Below, piece by piece: positions 47,137 to 58,150 of a stretch of DNA of 64,000 nt. Where the stretch lies: NCBI GenBank assembly GCA_003665825.1, contig QPFY01000001.1:1171001-1235000 (forward strand), in the 5' to 3' direction. Source of the DNA: Microbotryum silenes-acaulis (lineage: Eukaryota; Basidiomycota; Microbotryomycetes; Microbotryales; Microbotryaceae). The notes below the pieces were generated by a model. That model did no database searches and was not told where the DNA came from. It saw only the letters and a program-made list of their open reading frames with translations. Within the stretch, counting starts at the first letter, position 1, and each line of letters opens with the position of its first letter. Made by a program: the position numbers and the translations under genes.

Positions 47137-48614
47137 ATGGTCCTCGAAGCTGTGTCGCATCTCGTTCGAGAGGTTGTAGATCCGAACAAAGCCATCTTGG
47201 CGATCCTGGCCAGCATTGTCGTCTTCGGTCTTCGGAATTGGGCAAGAGGGTTCATTAGTCAAGCGGAACGAGACTTGCACGGCAAGACGTACCTGCTGGT
47301 CGTACGTTACGCTTCGCCCCCCCCCCCCCCCCCCCCCCCCTTATTTTCACGTCTTGTAGACGGGGTCAAGAGACACGACGCCAGGTGTGTTGTACTGACT
47401 ATAGCTTCCTGTCCGCGCCTTCAGGGATGTTTCTCTGGGCCAGGCCTTTCGTTGCTGCAAGCGCTGGCAGCTCGAGGCGCACAGATCGTCGCCTTGCACC
47501 CCGATGCCATGGACGCCGAGGTCACTCAGTTAATACTACTTCTACGCTCGGCCGCACGCAACGAGAGAATATACGCCGACCAGTGTGATATGCTTTCTAT
47601 CGCCTCCGTCCAACAATTTGCTGCTCAGTGGAGCAAGAACGGCAAAAGTGGGATGGTCCAAGATCTCGAGGCGAAAATCGACGGCGTCGTCTTTTCCGAC
47701 GGGCTCGGCTCCGGTATTTCAGCAGCACCTATCTCGCATGAGATACATCAAGTGCAGGTCCGATCTCGCCTAGCCATGATACAATTCTTGTTACCCGTCC
47801 TGTTGAAGTCGTCACAAAACTCAACAAGCGGCGTGCGGATCGTCTCCCAAGTTTCGCCACTCTACTCGGCGGCACTCGACCATTCGACAACACTTTCCCT
47901 CAAATGTGTTTTGCCCGACGAGCGTGCATCAGCTTCAGCAACGGACAACGTCTTTTATGGCTCCTCGTGGCGTACACAAGGGAGATCTGCCCTCGCGGCT
48001 ATCCTGCTCGTTCAAGAATTGCACACCCGTTTTGCCACGCGTAATCCAAATCTCCTCTTTATCTCGGTTTGTCCTGGTTTTACACGCTCTTTCTTTCACG
48101 CCAGTATAGGCAATATTCGTCGTGGAGGCTGGCCGTTGCGGTTGCTCGCGTATCCCTTTATTTGGGTGTTTGCCAAATCGGCAAGTGAAGCGAGCCAGAT
48201 TCTTCTGACCGCTCTTTTCGCAGACGTAAGGAAGCCAGAAGTAATCGATCCCGCAGTGCCACCCGATGAAGGGGCGGTCCGCAGAGCGAGGAAATCAGAG
48301 ATCCCACCCGAAGTCATATTGCGTGGTGGGACACTTGTCCGAGAAGGCCGCGAAGTGCGGTAAGGCGCACCATTTCCCATGACCGGGTGGGCAAGATACT
48401 GACGTTCCGACGGGTTCGTCCTTTTGGTTTTCGGTCGTGGCGCAGGATCATAGGCCTGGATTCACGCAACTTGCTTGGTTCGGATCTTTGGGCCCACGAG
48501 ACTTTGGCGATCGATGCTGAGCTGAAATTGGCGGCAGAAAGGAAAAAGCCAGTGGGCAAAGAGGGCGCAGAAGGCGACCCCCACCCTGGGGTTGGACGTG
48601 CGAAGAGCGAATAA
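47137..48614 (+). CDS. short-chain dehydrogenase/reductase-like membrane-anchored protein, 422 aa
   Basis: Three exons 47137-47301, 47425-48359, 48446-48614 close in frame (1269 nt). The N-terminus has a hydrophobic segment (AILAILASIVVFGL, residues about 19-32), a likely membrane anchor. The nucleotide-binding strand-turn reads TYLLVGCFSGPGLSLLQALA across the first junction, matching the GxxxGxG turn of classical SDR proteins. KIDGVVFSDG and HQVQVRSRLAMIQFLLPVLL match later SDR elements. Where a Tyr-x-x-x-Lys pair is expected, the sequence reads WRTQGRSALAAILLVQELH, so the catalytic pair looks degenerate. LLFISVCPGFTRSFF matches the PG motif. The C-terminal exon adds a charged Lys/Glu tail. 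Intron 1 contains a run of 24 C. Substrate unknown; a pseudoenzyme role is possible. Confidence 0.8.
47302..47424 (+). other. intron of the SDR gene containing C24
   Basis: Donor GTACGT at 47302 and acceptor CTTCAG at 47424. An uninterrupted run of 24 C occupies 47317-47340 of the sense strand. The frame also stays open through it, which explains a spurious poly-Pro reading, but the Rossmann motif is only continuous when it is spliced out. Confidence 0.75.
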
Positions 48615-49716
48615 TATCAAGCCCAATTTCATGGTCACTTACACGTGCACTGTGTACTCTGAAATACGTCTTTTGACCAGCTTCAAATTGTCTTAGATCG
48701 AATTTCGCTGCTACCCCAGTGTGTTCCAACGAACGCGCGGCGTAAAGCGAGACAGGAGTGATTTCGCTAGACTTCGCTCAGCTCCTGTGAGGCCCCCCCG
48801 TGGGGTCGCGGGTTGAGCGACTGTACTACGGCAGCGAAAGTCAAACTACAGCCGCGCCTTCTTGGCGCATTGTCTTCCACTCTGACCTGTGAAGTCGTGG
48901 ATAGCTCTTACCCTGTGGGTGATGTGCGCTATAGGGAAAACCGCTACTCTCTCTTCGCGGGGGATCTCAAGGCCCAAAGACCATGCAGCGAAGACTTCTA
49001 TCAGGACGGAGGTGCGGAGCGGTATCTGCCTGCCATGATAGGGAGTGATGCACTGCCACTTCCCATACTGACCACGCACCAACTCGGAACAAGTGGATCC
49101 AAACTATAGTATAAAACCTCTGCCAAAAGGGACGATGCGGCCCCGCTTCTCAGGCACTGTCAGGCTCAAACTTTTCTGCCGTGAGTTTGTGTCGTCAGGA
49201 AGGTAATTCTGTTGTAGGTGTATAGCCTTCGAATTTTTTCTGTAAGACAGCACATGGCAGAGTACCGCGCCGCGGCATGGCTGTTCATGCCTGGCAGCGC
49301 CCGGCTCCCCATTCCTCAGCGGCGTCCGGAATACCCACTGTCAGTCGAGGTTTCATGCGCCCCTGCCTCTATCAGATTGATCGGAAGAGGCGAGCTTGAG
49401 TTGCCACTAAAGTTCGAGCGTTGAGAAGTAGAGTCTCAAAAGAAGATCGAGTTGACCCCGGAACGGCCATCAATATGCACGGTGATGAAGTTCGAATCGC
49501 TTCGCCCGGTTCAGAAGGATGGTGGTATGTATTGCTATGCGAGTTAAAACGACGAACGAAAGACATGAAGGAAAGCCGTTGAAAACTACAAACATAAGGA
49601 AGAAAATGAACAACAAATCTCCAACAAATCTCCGACCTCCCGCGAAGGATTGCATTTGCCGACGCGGGCGAAGCTAGCTGCCCCCCCGAGGGACAACTCA
49701 ATATTCGATCGAACGT
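48615..49716. other. convergent intergenic region, no gene seen
   Basis: Between the SDR and Spg1 stops. Small frames (for example 48813-49109) lack conserved content. Confidence 0.45.
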
Positions 49717-51217
49717 TCAAACGTCCACATAAATCAGAAGGGGTTCGCCCACCTCCGTGATTTCAGGTATTGTGCCTGGAGTCCGGGTAATGTGAATACA
49801 TCGTCAGTCAAACGCCAGGTCAACGAGACAACGTCCGACAACACAACGGACATTTCAGGTCGAAAGCCTAGTTGGAACGATGTCACAAGGCTGGTCAGCT
49901 CCCGGTCTCCTTGCCTTCACCTGCTCGTTATTTCCGTTTTTGCGAGATCTCACCTTGCTCAGGACGATCTTGAAGATTTTTTGAACGTTGATCGAATGAG
50001 ATGTAGAGCAGAAAATGAGTGGCGCCTTCATGGCCCGGGAGAACCGCCGCGCCTGTTGAACGTTGGCATGGCACAATCCGATGGTGCACCGCGCTCATTG
50101 GGTCAGCACCAAATGAAAAACGATCCTTCGGGTCCTGAACTTGGGAGCGCACCTGTCGTGTGATCTCTTCTTGCTCGTCTTGCGAGAACGTGTTGAAATG
50201 GTCATACTTGGTACCCACCAAGAAAGGAATGGCAGTCTGTCGTTCGCACAATCCTCGAAGTTCAGTGTCCGTTGCCCACACAAAGCCGGGAATGTCTTGC
50301 AAGAAACGGACGGACCTTGTTGAACCCTCTGGCTTGCCGATACCATTCCTTGATAGAATTGAGCGTCGACTTGCGTGACAGATCGAACATAAACAAGATG
50401 GCTACAGCATCGTTGCAGACGAGCGGTAGCATGTTTACGAATTCTCGTTGCCCCCCCAAGTCCCAAATGGAGAAGGTGATTTCGGTATTGCGGATCGATA
50501 TCTGAGAACGGATGCCGCCAAACTGAGCACGCCGACTAGCAACGTGCGAATTCGGACGTCAGACTAACGCTTTTTTCCATAAAATTCACTCCTGCACACA
50601 GAAGCACCGGGGACAAGGCCAAAAGCACTTTCAGTTAGGTAACATAGGAGACAACAGAGGGCGAGACCACGAGCACTGACCGAGCGTCTGCATTTCGTCG
50701 CCCAAGAACAGAAAAGTCATCGATGGGATTAAGATTACGAAGGACACCTGATCGAGCCCAGCCCATTCCTCGGACTGACCTGTATATAGTCCTCGTCAAA
50801 GCTCCCTAGGGGAAACGGAAATGACGCCATAATATGGATTACGGAGCCCGACGCAACCATTAGACAGGCAGAACATCTGCGAAAGCGACTCGCGAGGGCT
50901 CTCTCGACCGCAATTTGGGTGCTCACCTTCAACGTATTTGACCATCAAGCTGGTTTTGCCTATTTGGGAGTCACCGACCATACCGACTTTGAGTACGACA
51001 CTGCAAATTGATGTGATTCATCCCAGCGGCCGCATCAGCACCCACGCAGGCCCCGACACCGACACGGTTCGCGAAATTGAGGGTTGGATCAACCCAGATC
51101 AATCCAAGTGAGTCGACACGTCGCGGCGCGTATCGAAAACTGGGGAACGGACCTGTTCTTTTCCTCCGGCGGTGCTGGATGTGTCGAGGTCGAAGGTCTC
51201 AGATTGGAGTCGCTCAT
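49717..51217 (-). CDS. SPG1: septation/mitotic-exit small GTPase Spg1/Tem1, 223 aa
   Basis: Ras-superfamily GTPase at the top of the septation initiation / mitotic exit network, acting at spindle pole bodies. Ten exons (reading order): 51217-51120, 51000-50927, 50805-50780, 50687-50681, 50591-50569, 50501-50316, 50236-50153, 50052-49954, 49867-49852, 49775-49717 (672 nt, in frame). Seen: [20 protein letters not shown] (P-loop GDSQIGKT, residues 42-49), [40 protein letters not shown] (DLGGQ replaces DTAGQ, as in Tem1/Spg1) and [10 protein letters not shown] (TKYD guanine motif). The C-terminal text [19 protein letters not shown] has no CAAX lipidation site, also typical of the family. Exon 4 is only 7 nt (ACGCTCG) yet is needed to read QTLGVNFM. 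Confidence 0.94.
50681..50687 (-). other. SPG1: 7-nt micro-exon of the Spg1/Tem1 gene
   Basis: ACGCTCG flanked by an ATGCAG acceptor and a GTCAGT donor on the minus strand. It supplies Thr-Leu and one base of Gly in the invariant DYIQTLGVNF segment. Skipping it would shift frame and break the switch I region. Confidence 0.82.
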
Positions 51218-51882
51218 TGTGGAAGATCTATGGGGGGCCGATGGCCAATGAGTCTGCGGAGGTCTGACGAGGGGTGTGTTTCGTCGCGGCGCTTCGGCTT
51301 TACGGTCCTGTGCAGTCAGAGCACGCGACAAGATCGGCCCGTAGACGGGGATTGGTATAAACGCCAGCGGCGCGCGACGAGGGCAGGTCGGTAGGGATGC
51401 TCCGAATAATGGTCAAACGACGAGATGTGGTGGGAGGCGAGGCGAGGCGAGGCGAGGCCACAAAGGAGGTTGGACGCGACGATGGAGTCGTTATGCGGCG
51501 ACCAGCGCGTCGATGTCTTAGAGCAGGAGGGAGAGGACACTGGGCCGATCCGGGTTCAGAGATTCAGAGATGGCCAGGCGGAGAGAAAGGAGCGGTTCGA
51601 GGAAGCGTGGCACTGCGGAGCAAATCGGTCGGGGCAAAGCAGAGCCAGGGGTCACAGACTAACGACAGTGTTGGCCGCGACTCGCCTCAGCGACTGATCA
51701 GGACTGATCAGGACTGATCGCGGTCTGACCGCGGTATGAGCGGTCTCGGGCGGTCCGAGCGCTTCTGTGCTATGTAGCCGGTAGTGGCCGGTATGGGCCG
51801 CTCTTCTTCCGTGCCATTCCAAGTTCATCAATCGCTACGCTTCCCCTGCATACAATCACACTTCCAGACCTTTGGCGCTGCC
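51218..51882. promoter_or_regulatory. divergent upstream region of Spg1/Tem1 (-) and GNAT-Mss4 (+)
   Basis: A 665-bp region between opposite-strand ATGs. It contains a pentanucleotide run of GGCGA (about 51434-51458) and three copies of GACTGATCAG-like decamers (51690-51719), followed by GCGGT-rich words. Regulatory meaning unknown. Confidence 0.45.
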
Positions 51883-53149
51883 ATGTCCCAGCTTGCGATC
51901 GCCCTCGAGTTCCGGCCCGTGCCAGCCGAGCACGTGGATAAGGCGTTCGAGCTCGAAAGCGGCGGCTTCCCAGCGGACGAAGCCGCCTCGTTGGAGACGC
52001 TGCGGTAAGTCCAAGCTTTCCATTACCCGCCCAGGTCAACTCTTTCCATTGTAGTCTGATCCTTGTTCGTTTCACCTCTGATGATCAAGGTACCGTCAGA
52101 GCGTTGCTGGGCCCTTGTTCTTTGGTGCCTACGCCCCCGATGGCGAGCTCGTGGGCTTTGCGTGTGCCACCCTCACACCTCTCGACACGTTGACACACGA
52201 ATCCATGTCCAAACATGTCGCAAACGCGCCTTATGTAGCCATCCATTCGGTGTGCGTTTCAACCCGGCACCGTCGTCAAGGCATCGCCCGTTCCCTCTTG
52301 GACGCCTACGTCGCCCATCTTTCCCGCTCGCACGGGATCCGAGGCGCGAGATTGATCACGCACAACCACCTGATCCCCCTCTATCGTCAGGCCGGGTTTG
52401 AACTCATCGGCGAATCGTCGGTCGTGCACGGCAGGGAGAAGTGGTTCGAGATGAGGATCGATTTCAATCAACACCCCAATGCCGAGCAGCGCAGCGAGCC
52501 GGCCCACTCGGAAGACGAGACCTCGATTCGAAACCCGGGCACAAAGTTTATTTCGTTAGGACCGACACCGCTCGCACAACTTGTCGACACCACCACGCAG
52601 ATGAACAGCGCCGATTTGTTCTGCCCGAGAGCAGACTGTCGATGTCTGCTGGTTAAACGAGGCACGGCGACATTTGTTCAATCAAGGCCAGACGACCTTG
52701 AGGTGGGCAGATGCGGCTAAGTATCACATTAGACTCAGGGGCTCCATACTGACAAGGTTCTGCGCTGCATATAGTTACCATCCCTGCCTCTAGCAATCAA
52801 TGGCCTCCCCAGCCGAGCTACAACCGCAAAGTCTTGCGGATTTTGGTCCCTCGGCTCGCCTCTCGCATTCGAAAACATTGGCTTTTCACGAAATGCTCCG
52901 CCACCGCGGCCGTTGCCAGGGTCCACGACTTCGGCTCTGACAGAAACGCAATTGATAGCTATTGCAGCTATCAAATACCTCATTTGCGCCGATTGCGATT
53001 TCGGCCCACTAGGCTGGCACGATACGGAGGGTCGAGATCTCGGCGTCGAGGTCGCACAGGAAAATGAGGGTCAGACCGGCAACGTCCGTAGCGGACGCGA
53101 GTTTTTGCTTGCAGTAGACAGACTACGATACCGTATCGTAGATGAATGA
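51883..53149 (+). CDS. GNAT N-acetyltransferase fused to an Mss4/Dss4 domain, 369 aa
   Basis: Three exons 51883-52004, 52090-52702, 52775-53149 close in frame (1110 nt). The first half is a GNAT fold of the serotonin N-acetyltransferase type: LEFRPVPAEHVDKAFELE, YRQSVAGPLFFGAYAP, AIHSVCVSTRHRRQGIARSL with the acetyl-CoA loop RRQGIA (about 102-107), then LITHNHLIPLYRQAGFELIG. The second half is an Mss4/Dss4-like domain with its two Cys pairs, DLFCPRADCRCLLVKRGTA (about 215-235) and YLICADCDFGPLGWHD, plus SPLAFENIGFSRN and FLLAVDRLRY. Mss4/Dss4 proteins bind and chaperone nucleotide-free Rab GTPases in the exocytic route. The exon 2 to exon 3 junction joins the two Mss4 halves cleanly, so the fusion is encoded in one reading frame. 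The acetylation substrate is unknown. Confidence 0.9.
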
Positions 53150-53587
53150 AGAAGAAAATTCAATGACATTCGTACATACCACTCGTGAGTATAGCCCCTC
53201 TCTGTATCAAGATTGATCCCGAGAGCCGTTTTGCTTTGCTCCGCATTTCCGTCTCGTAGAGGATTGGCTCGCCCAGTGTGCATGGTGTCGCGCTGTTTGA
53301 TGTGGTGCCTTTTCCAGGCTCCATAAAGAGCGATTCTTTGAGAATTGCTCTGTTATCCACAGACGACTAGGTATAATGTCTTACGCGTTCATTTCTCCTT
53401 CGGGTCCACACTGGCCGTGCAGTCGATCAACCCGAATTGCACAACGCGATCGGTGCACTTTCGACTGCGCAGTTGGGCAGCTTTCGGCCTGCCGAGCCAC
53501 TCTTCTCCGGCCTCACCCGCGTTGCACCCTGTGTATCGGATATCAAGGGGAGAGGGAACGGTGCTACAACTTGGAGGCCTTACAAGG
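53150..53587. other. intergenic between GNAT-Mss4 and the RRM gene
   Basis: No separate gene seen. The frame upstream of the chosen ATG at 53588 is open back to 53345, so a longer N-terminus for the RRM protein cannot be excluded. Confidence 0.4.
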
Positions 53588-55929
53588 ATGTCTTCGCCGG
53601 CACGCCCTTCAAGCCCGCGCAGAGTTCCGCTCAACCCCGGTGGTGTTTCGGCATCGGGGTCTCCTGTTGCACCGGCGCACGCGACACCAACGACCATGCA
53701 CAGTTCACTATCGGTTGATCAACATCTCGAAACGGCACGCTTGTCGTCCTGTGCGCCCCAGCCAGTGCCTCCACTCCTTCCGTATCTACCACGCGCTCCT
53801 TCCCAAAGGTTTTTGCCGTCGCCGAACATACCGATGTTGCCTCTAGCTTCGATGCCTACCATCAGCCACCACAAGGCAGCTCGGTCGTACGAGGTCCGTT
53901 CGAGTACCGCACCCAGCGGCAGCCTCGCGACGAGCAGTGAGTTCTTGAGGATACTGGCCAGACACTTTCAGGTGGCCCGGGAAGGGTCTTAGACTAACTC
54001 TCATGTGCATCTCTTCCTTCCCAGGTGGCAGCAAGCCGCCGCACTCGCGCGCGACAGCCGGCAGTGACCTTCGGAGGTTGGTGTGCGCGTTAGAATCGCG
54101 CCCGCCCTCAGCGACCGGCTTTTTACGAATAAAGAGTCGCAGCTGACCTCAAGAACTGTGTTACATTTCCACTGACTCCCACAAAAGCAGCATTGAAAGT
54201 CATACGAACATCTACGTGAGTGTGGCAGAGTTGCAGGGCACTCCGGGCCATCATCTTCATTGGCGTGCCCCCCCCCCCCCCCCCCCCACTCCTCCCCCTC
54301 TTTGCATGACCCACTCACTGTTGATCGCCTACCGTCCAATCAGGTTCGACTCTTGCCACCGGAGACACGTGACGCGGACTTGCTCGCACTCGGCAGCTAC
54401 TGGGGTCGAGTGATATCTGTTCGCGCGATCCTTTCTCATCCACCGCCACCATATCCGACGCGTCGCCATTGCCTGCCTTCCAACACCACCTGCAAAGGAG
54501 TTGGCTTCATTCTCTACGAGAATTCGCATCAAGCCCTGTCTGCTATCTCGGGATTACGGCAAATCGGATTCGAAGCATCTTTGGCGAGGGTGAGAGGCTT
54601 TCTGATTCATGGTACAGTTCCAAAGCTTGTACAGCGACTGATAAAGTGCCGTCTTGTGTTATCTCATGCCACTCAGGACTCTCTCAATCTTCGACTACGT
54701 CAGCTTGCTGACGAGGGCAGCACGAACCTTTACTTGTCCAATGTCAGTATCGATTCGTCTGTGCCATTTCAGGAGGTCTGACATTAGGCTTCTCTGTGCC
54801 TCAACACAGCTCCCGACCGCGTTTGGAGAGGAGGATCTTGTCCATTTGCTGCGACCTGCGCGAGTGCTCTCGGTTCGACTCTTGCGACAGAATGATGCCA
54901 TTCCTGCTTCCCAACGTCTTTCGCCCGGCCCATCGAGGGGGATCGGCTTTGCGAGGTGAGAGGCCCGCCGTCAAGCTTTACGTGTCGCAGTTATCTTGGT
55001 CCTATCGCTCGCGACAGTAGCTGACTATGGCTTGCCCACAATCGCGGCTCGGCAGAATTGCGGATCGCGATGCGGCAGATGAAGTAATTGAGCGTCTGCA
55101 AGCGGTATTTCTGCCCGGCAGTAATGCGCCGCTTAGGGTTCGCTACGGTGAGCGCTTCATCGCTTGGGGTTTATTCCACACTTGAGAGAGAGGTGAGGCT
55201 AGGCGCGAGCTGAAATTTGAGCGTGTCCGAGCCACAGCAGACTCGATGGGTCAAAAGGAACTCAAGAATCGGATCTGTCACGGCCAGACACCATGCGCCG
55301 CATCGGGTTCCCCCCGACAACCAAACACTCGTTCTACCGTTCGGTAAGCCAGCCCTTCTTTCGACCCTGATTGTTCCGCCACACTCCAGCCTAACCAGGC
55401 GGTGCCTTCCGACAGACCTCTTGCTACTCAATCCTCCGGCGGCGCTTGCGGATCTCCAAACACGTCAGTAGCGATCAAAACATCGCTGGAAGCTGCTTCG
55501 GGCCCCGCAGCAGGAAGGGGTAGCTCCACACTCTCACCTATCAAAGAGTACACCGATCAGGACTCCATCTATTTCGAGTCAAAGGTTGGTCGAAGCTGTA
55601 CCTCGGCTCATGCTGTGTCCGATGCGAGCTCGCCGTCTCCTTCGCCGCCGTCGGCCAATACTTCTCGAACGACAAGTCCGAGCCCCTCGCTTCGCTCCGA
55701 AGACGGCGTAGCAGAAGTCCGCCTCCCTTCTACTCGCCCGTCCGTGATACACTCCCGATCGGCCCCAAATACCGTCGAAATGATCAGGCGTTGCACGGAA
55801 GTGCTGGCCCCGAAGTGCGAGTCGCACCCACAACAACCCGCCGACAACGATCGTGAGATTTTGGGAAAGTCCACGCCGCCTAAACCAATCAATCTCAGGC
55901 GCTCGACCTCGTCCTCGGCGCTGCATTGA
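53588..55929 (+). CDS. RNA-binding protein with two RRM domains (MSSP/Scr3-like), 543 aa
   Basis: Nine exons: 53588-53936, 54025-54076, 54188-54215, 54344-54589, 54677-54775, 54810-54955, 55056-55147, 55238-55343, 55416-55929 (1632 nt, in frame). After a Ser/Pro-rich N-terminus, RRM1 starts SHTNIYVRLLPPETRDADLL (RNP2-like) with RNP1-like KGVGFILYENSHQA. RRM2 starts STNLYLSNVSIDSSV with RGIGFARIADRDAADEVIER and ends PLRVRYADS. The pair TNIYVR.LP.. / TNLY.SN... with K/R-G-x-G-F is the layout of the MSSP/RBMS-type proteins. The C-terminal ~170 residues are Ser/Pro-rich and disordered. Intron 3 carries C20 at 54268-54287. Expected role: cytoplasmic or nuclear mRNA binding; targets unknown. Confidence 0.88.
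54216..54343 (+). other. intron of the RRM gene containing C20
   Basis: Donor GTGAGT at 54216 directly after the codon for Tyr in NIY, acceptor ATCAG at 54343. An uninterrupted run of 20 C lies at 54268-54287 on the sense strand. Confidence 0.85.
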
Positions 55930-56271
55930 TTAGCTGGCCCCGCCTGTTCTCGATAGTGGGCGCATCCAACCTTGTATACTCAACTTACTCACTAAACTTT
56001 GCGGGTAGTGTCAAGCATTCTGTCTCTGGGTTTCTTTGCTCAGATTCGATTTCTGGCTCGTCTCCCTTCCCTTCGCTCCCACGCACCTCAGTCGACATAT
56101 AGCTCGATCGCTTAGGACATCTTGTTGCTTCAGTAGAACGCGCCTGGACGTCTTTTCAGACACCCTCTACCCAATCTTTGTGTACACGCTTGTTTGCAGA
56201 TGCGTCCCACCGTTTCCGGTCTTTTTGGGGGAATTGAATCAGCTGCTTATCCTACCTGCTGTTTCACAGCA
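55930..56271. other. convergent intergenic region, no gene seen
   Basis: Between the RRM stop and the end of the minus-strand gene. Pyrimidine-rich, no conserved frame. Confidence 0.4.
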
Positions 56272-57815
56272 TTACCATTGAGAGGTCGACCGACGTTTTG
56301 CTCTCGGGCTCTCTCCAGCATCTTCGATGACCCTCCGACGCTCTCGGATCGTCATATGTAGATAGAAGGCCGTGAGTGTCTTTGAGAAGACGGCCGTCGA
56401 GTTGCATGCATTACATAGGATGTCCGACTTCTCCCACCTCGGGTCCACGCTACGCCCCACCATATAGCAGTGGTCGTTTTTATGCAGCGAAGCTTTCATC
56501 GCACCCTGAGCACAAGACGAGAGTCTCAGTGTGCAAATCCCAAGCAAAGATGGGGAGGTGTTGCTGCTGACTGCGCGAGAGGAAACATAATCGTCGTGTC
56601 AGTAGAAACCCTGCAATCACATTGCGGCCTAGTTGCGGTAAGCGACGCACGTTTTTGCTGGGATGTGCGCGGCAAACTCGAGCGATGACGCCTGGAGCGC
56701 CAAGATTGACACTGACCAGTCGCAACGAATGCATCGTGCGCCTTGCTGATCATAGTTTTGGATCGTACCCGCATCGGAACACTGGCACTTCGGACAGCTC
56801 GACGTCGACAGGACTTCCGAAAACACTTGTAACGCCCTGCTCGGATCGACGACAGGGGTCACTGGCCACGTGGCGTCGTCCTGCGCTTCTTGCATCTCGA
56901 GGTCATCACTCGACATTTCTTCCTCAGTCGAGAGTCCGGGGATGGAGGCAAGGGATGGTATTCGAGGTATTGACCGTGACATGTCGATTAGGTCGGAGGC
57001 GCTGTACAAGTCTAGAAGATCATCTGGAGGCTCCTCTGCGCGCGAGAGCGCGAGTTGGTCCCGCATCAGCACCGTCTTCGAAGATCTCAACAACAATGGT
57101 AAAGTAGTGACGTACGTTCCAAATACCCGTTGAAGTCGTCTTGAACGTCTTCGAACCCTTCTTCGACGGCTCCCAGCTGATCGACCGCCTGCATTTCGAA
57201 CGCCCTGTTCCGCTGCCATACATCGCGTCGTTGTTCCATCGCCATTTCTCTCTCTTCGTCGTCGGTCCATTCCTCCCACTCGCCGTTTCTCATCGCCCCC
57301 AATGCATAAGCACCGGGCGCAAACGGGTTCTCCGGTCGACCGAGCGAAAAATCGCGCGAATACTTGTTCGACTTTGAGCTGGAGCGGGCGGCGTCGGCGG
57401 CGATGCGACGAGCATTTGCATACACGAGCCGTAACGATGACGACGACGACGACGACGACGAGGTGGGGTTCGATGTGGAGGTATTGGGGGTTAGGGGACT
57501 GATTGGCCGTCGAGCCGAGGTCCGGGACTTGTAGACCCGCTGGTCGTGGGCTCCCGCGGTCGATCTGGACGAAGAGGAAGCCCATTGCGATGCGGACGAT
57601 GCGGCCGGCCTGGTGCGCCGACGAGCAACCGACTGGAATTGGGTAGCATACGAAACAGCTGCTGAAAGTGGGGACGATGAACGCATCGGAGCATCATGGC
57701 GGGTCGGGGTGTTGTAGAAGGACGAGGTGGAAGGCGAGTCGAGCATCTCGGGACCGTCGCTACTCGTCATCGGGTCAAAGCCAGACGAGAAGCCTGGATC
57801 GAATGCCGCGGCCAT
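56272..57815 (-). CDS. unrecognised Ser-rich protein with a Cys-rich C-terminal region
   Basis: Minus-strand gene; exon 1 57815-57112 and exon 2 57085-56717 join in frame, and further exons down to about 56272 are unresolved. It starts MAAAFDPGFSSGFDPM, has a long Ser/Thr/Arg region with a Ser run, then an acidic helix region (EWEEWTDDEEREMAMEQRRD ... NRAFEMQAVDQL). A second helical segment follows (LLDLYSASDLIDMSRSI), then a CPKCQC ... ARCIRCDW arrangement (two Cys pairs, possible zinc binding). A second CNAC motif occurs in a downstream frame (about 56415). It loosely recalls RPA-interacting proteins, which also end in a Cys-rich finger, but I do not claim this. The helicase transposon sits 181 bp upstream of its ATG. 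Confidence 0.55.
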
Positions 57816-57987
57816 CACGATCTCGGGCTTGTCAATTGCTGCCGATGACCAGCATGGAATGCCGAAATTGTCAGATCGGTATCGACGAAGAGAATGGCTT
57901 TCGGTGGCCGACACTCGCAATCAAAGTCAAGTTGGAAGGCAAGCCGAACTGTAGGTGGCCGCGTCGCGTTGAGCGCCCCGTTGGCGC

Positions 57988-57995
57988 GTTACTGG
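57988..57995 (+). repeat. left target-site duplication GTTACTGG
   Basis: Eight bases directly outside the left terminal inverted repeat, identical to 62029-62036 outside the right one. Confidence 0.85.
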
Positions 57996-58068
57996 AGGAC
58001 CCCAGAAAGCCCAGCCGGAGGCGCATTTTTTTTTGGACATGTTGAGGACCCAAAATCCTGGAAATTGT

Positions 58069-58150
58069 CGAGGCGCATTACAAAAATTTGACATTTTGGG
58101 ACGAAACACACGTTTTGCCTTCGAGGCGCCTTTGCAGATTTTGACATTTT
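58069..58150 (+). repeat. subterminal repeats of the helicase transposon, left end
   Basis: Two copies of a ~35-bp motif, GAGGCGCATTACAAAAATTT-GACATTTTGG (from 58069) and GAGGCGCCTTTGCAGATTTT-GACATTTT (from 58123). A matching copy on the same strand lies at the other end (about 61913-61942). Candidate protein-binding sites. Confidence 0.7.

Noticed and set aside
47317..47340. Poly-Pro stretch in the SDR protein
   Set aside because: The frame is open through C24, but the Rossmann turn is only continuous when 47302-47424 is removed as an intron.
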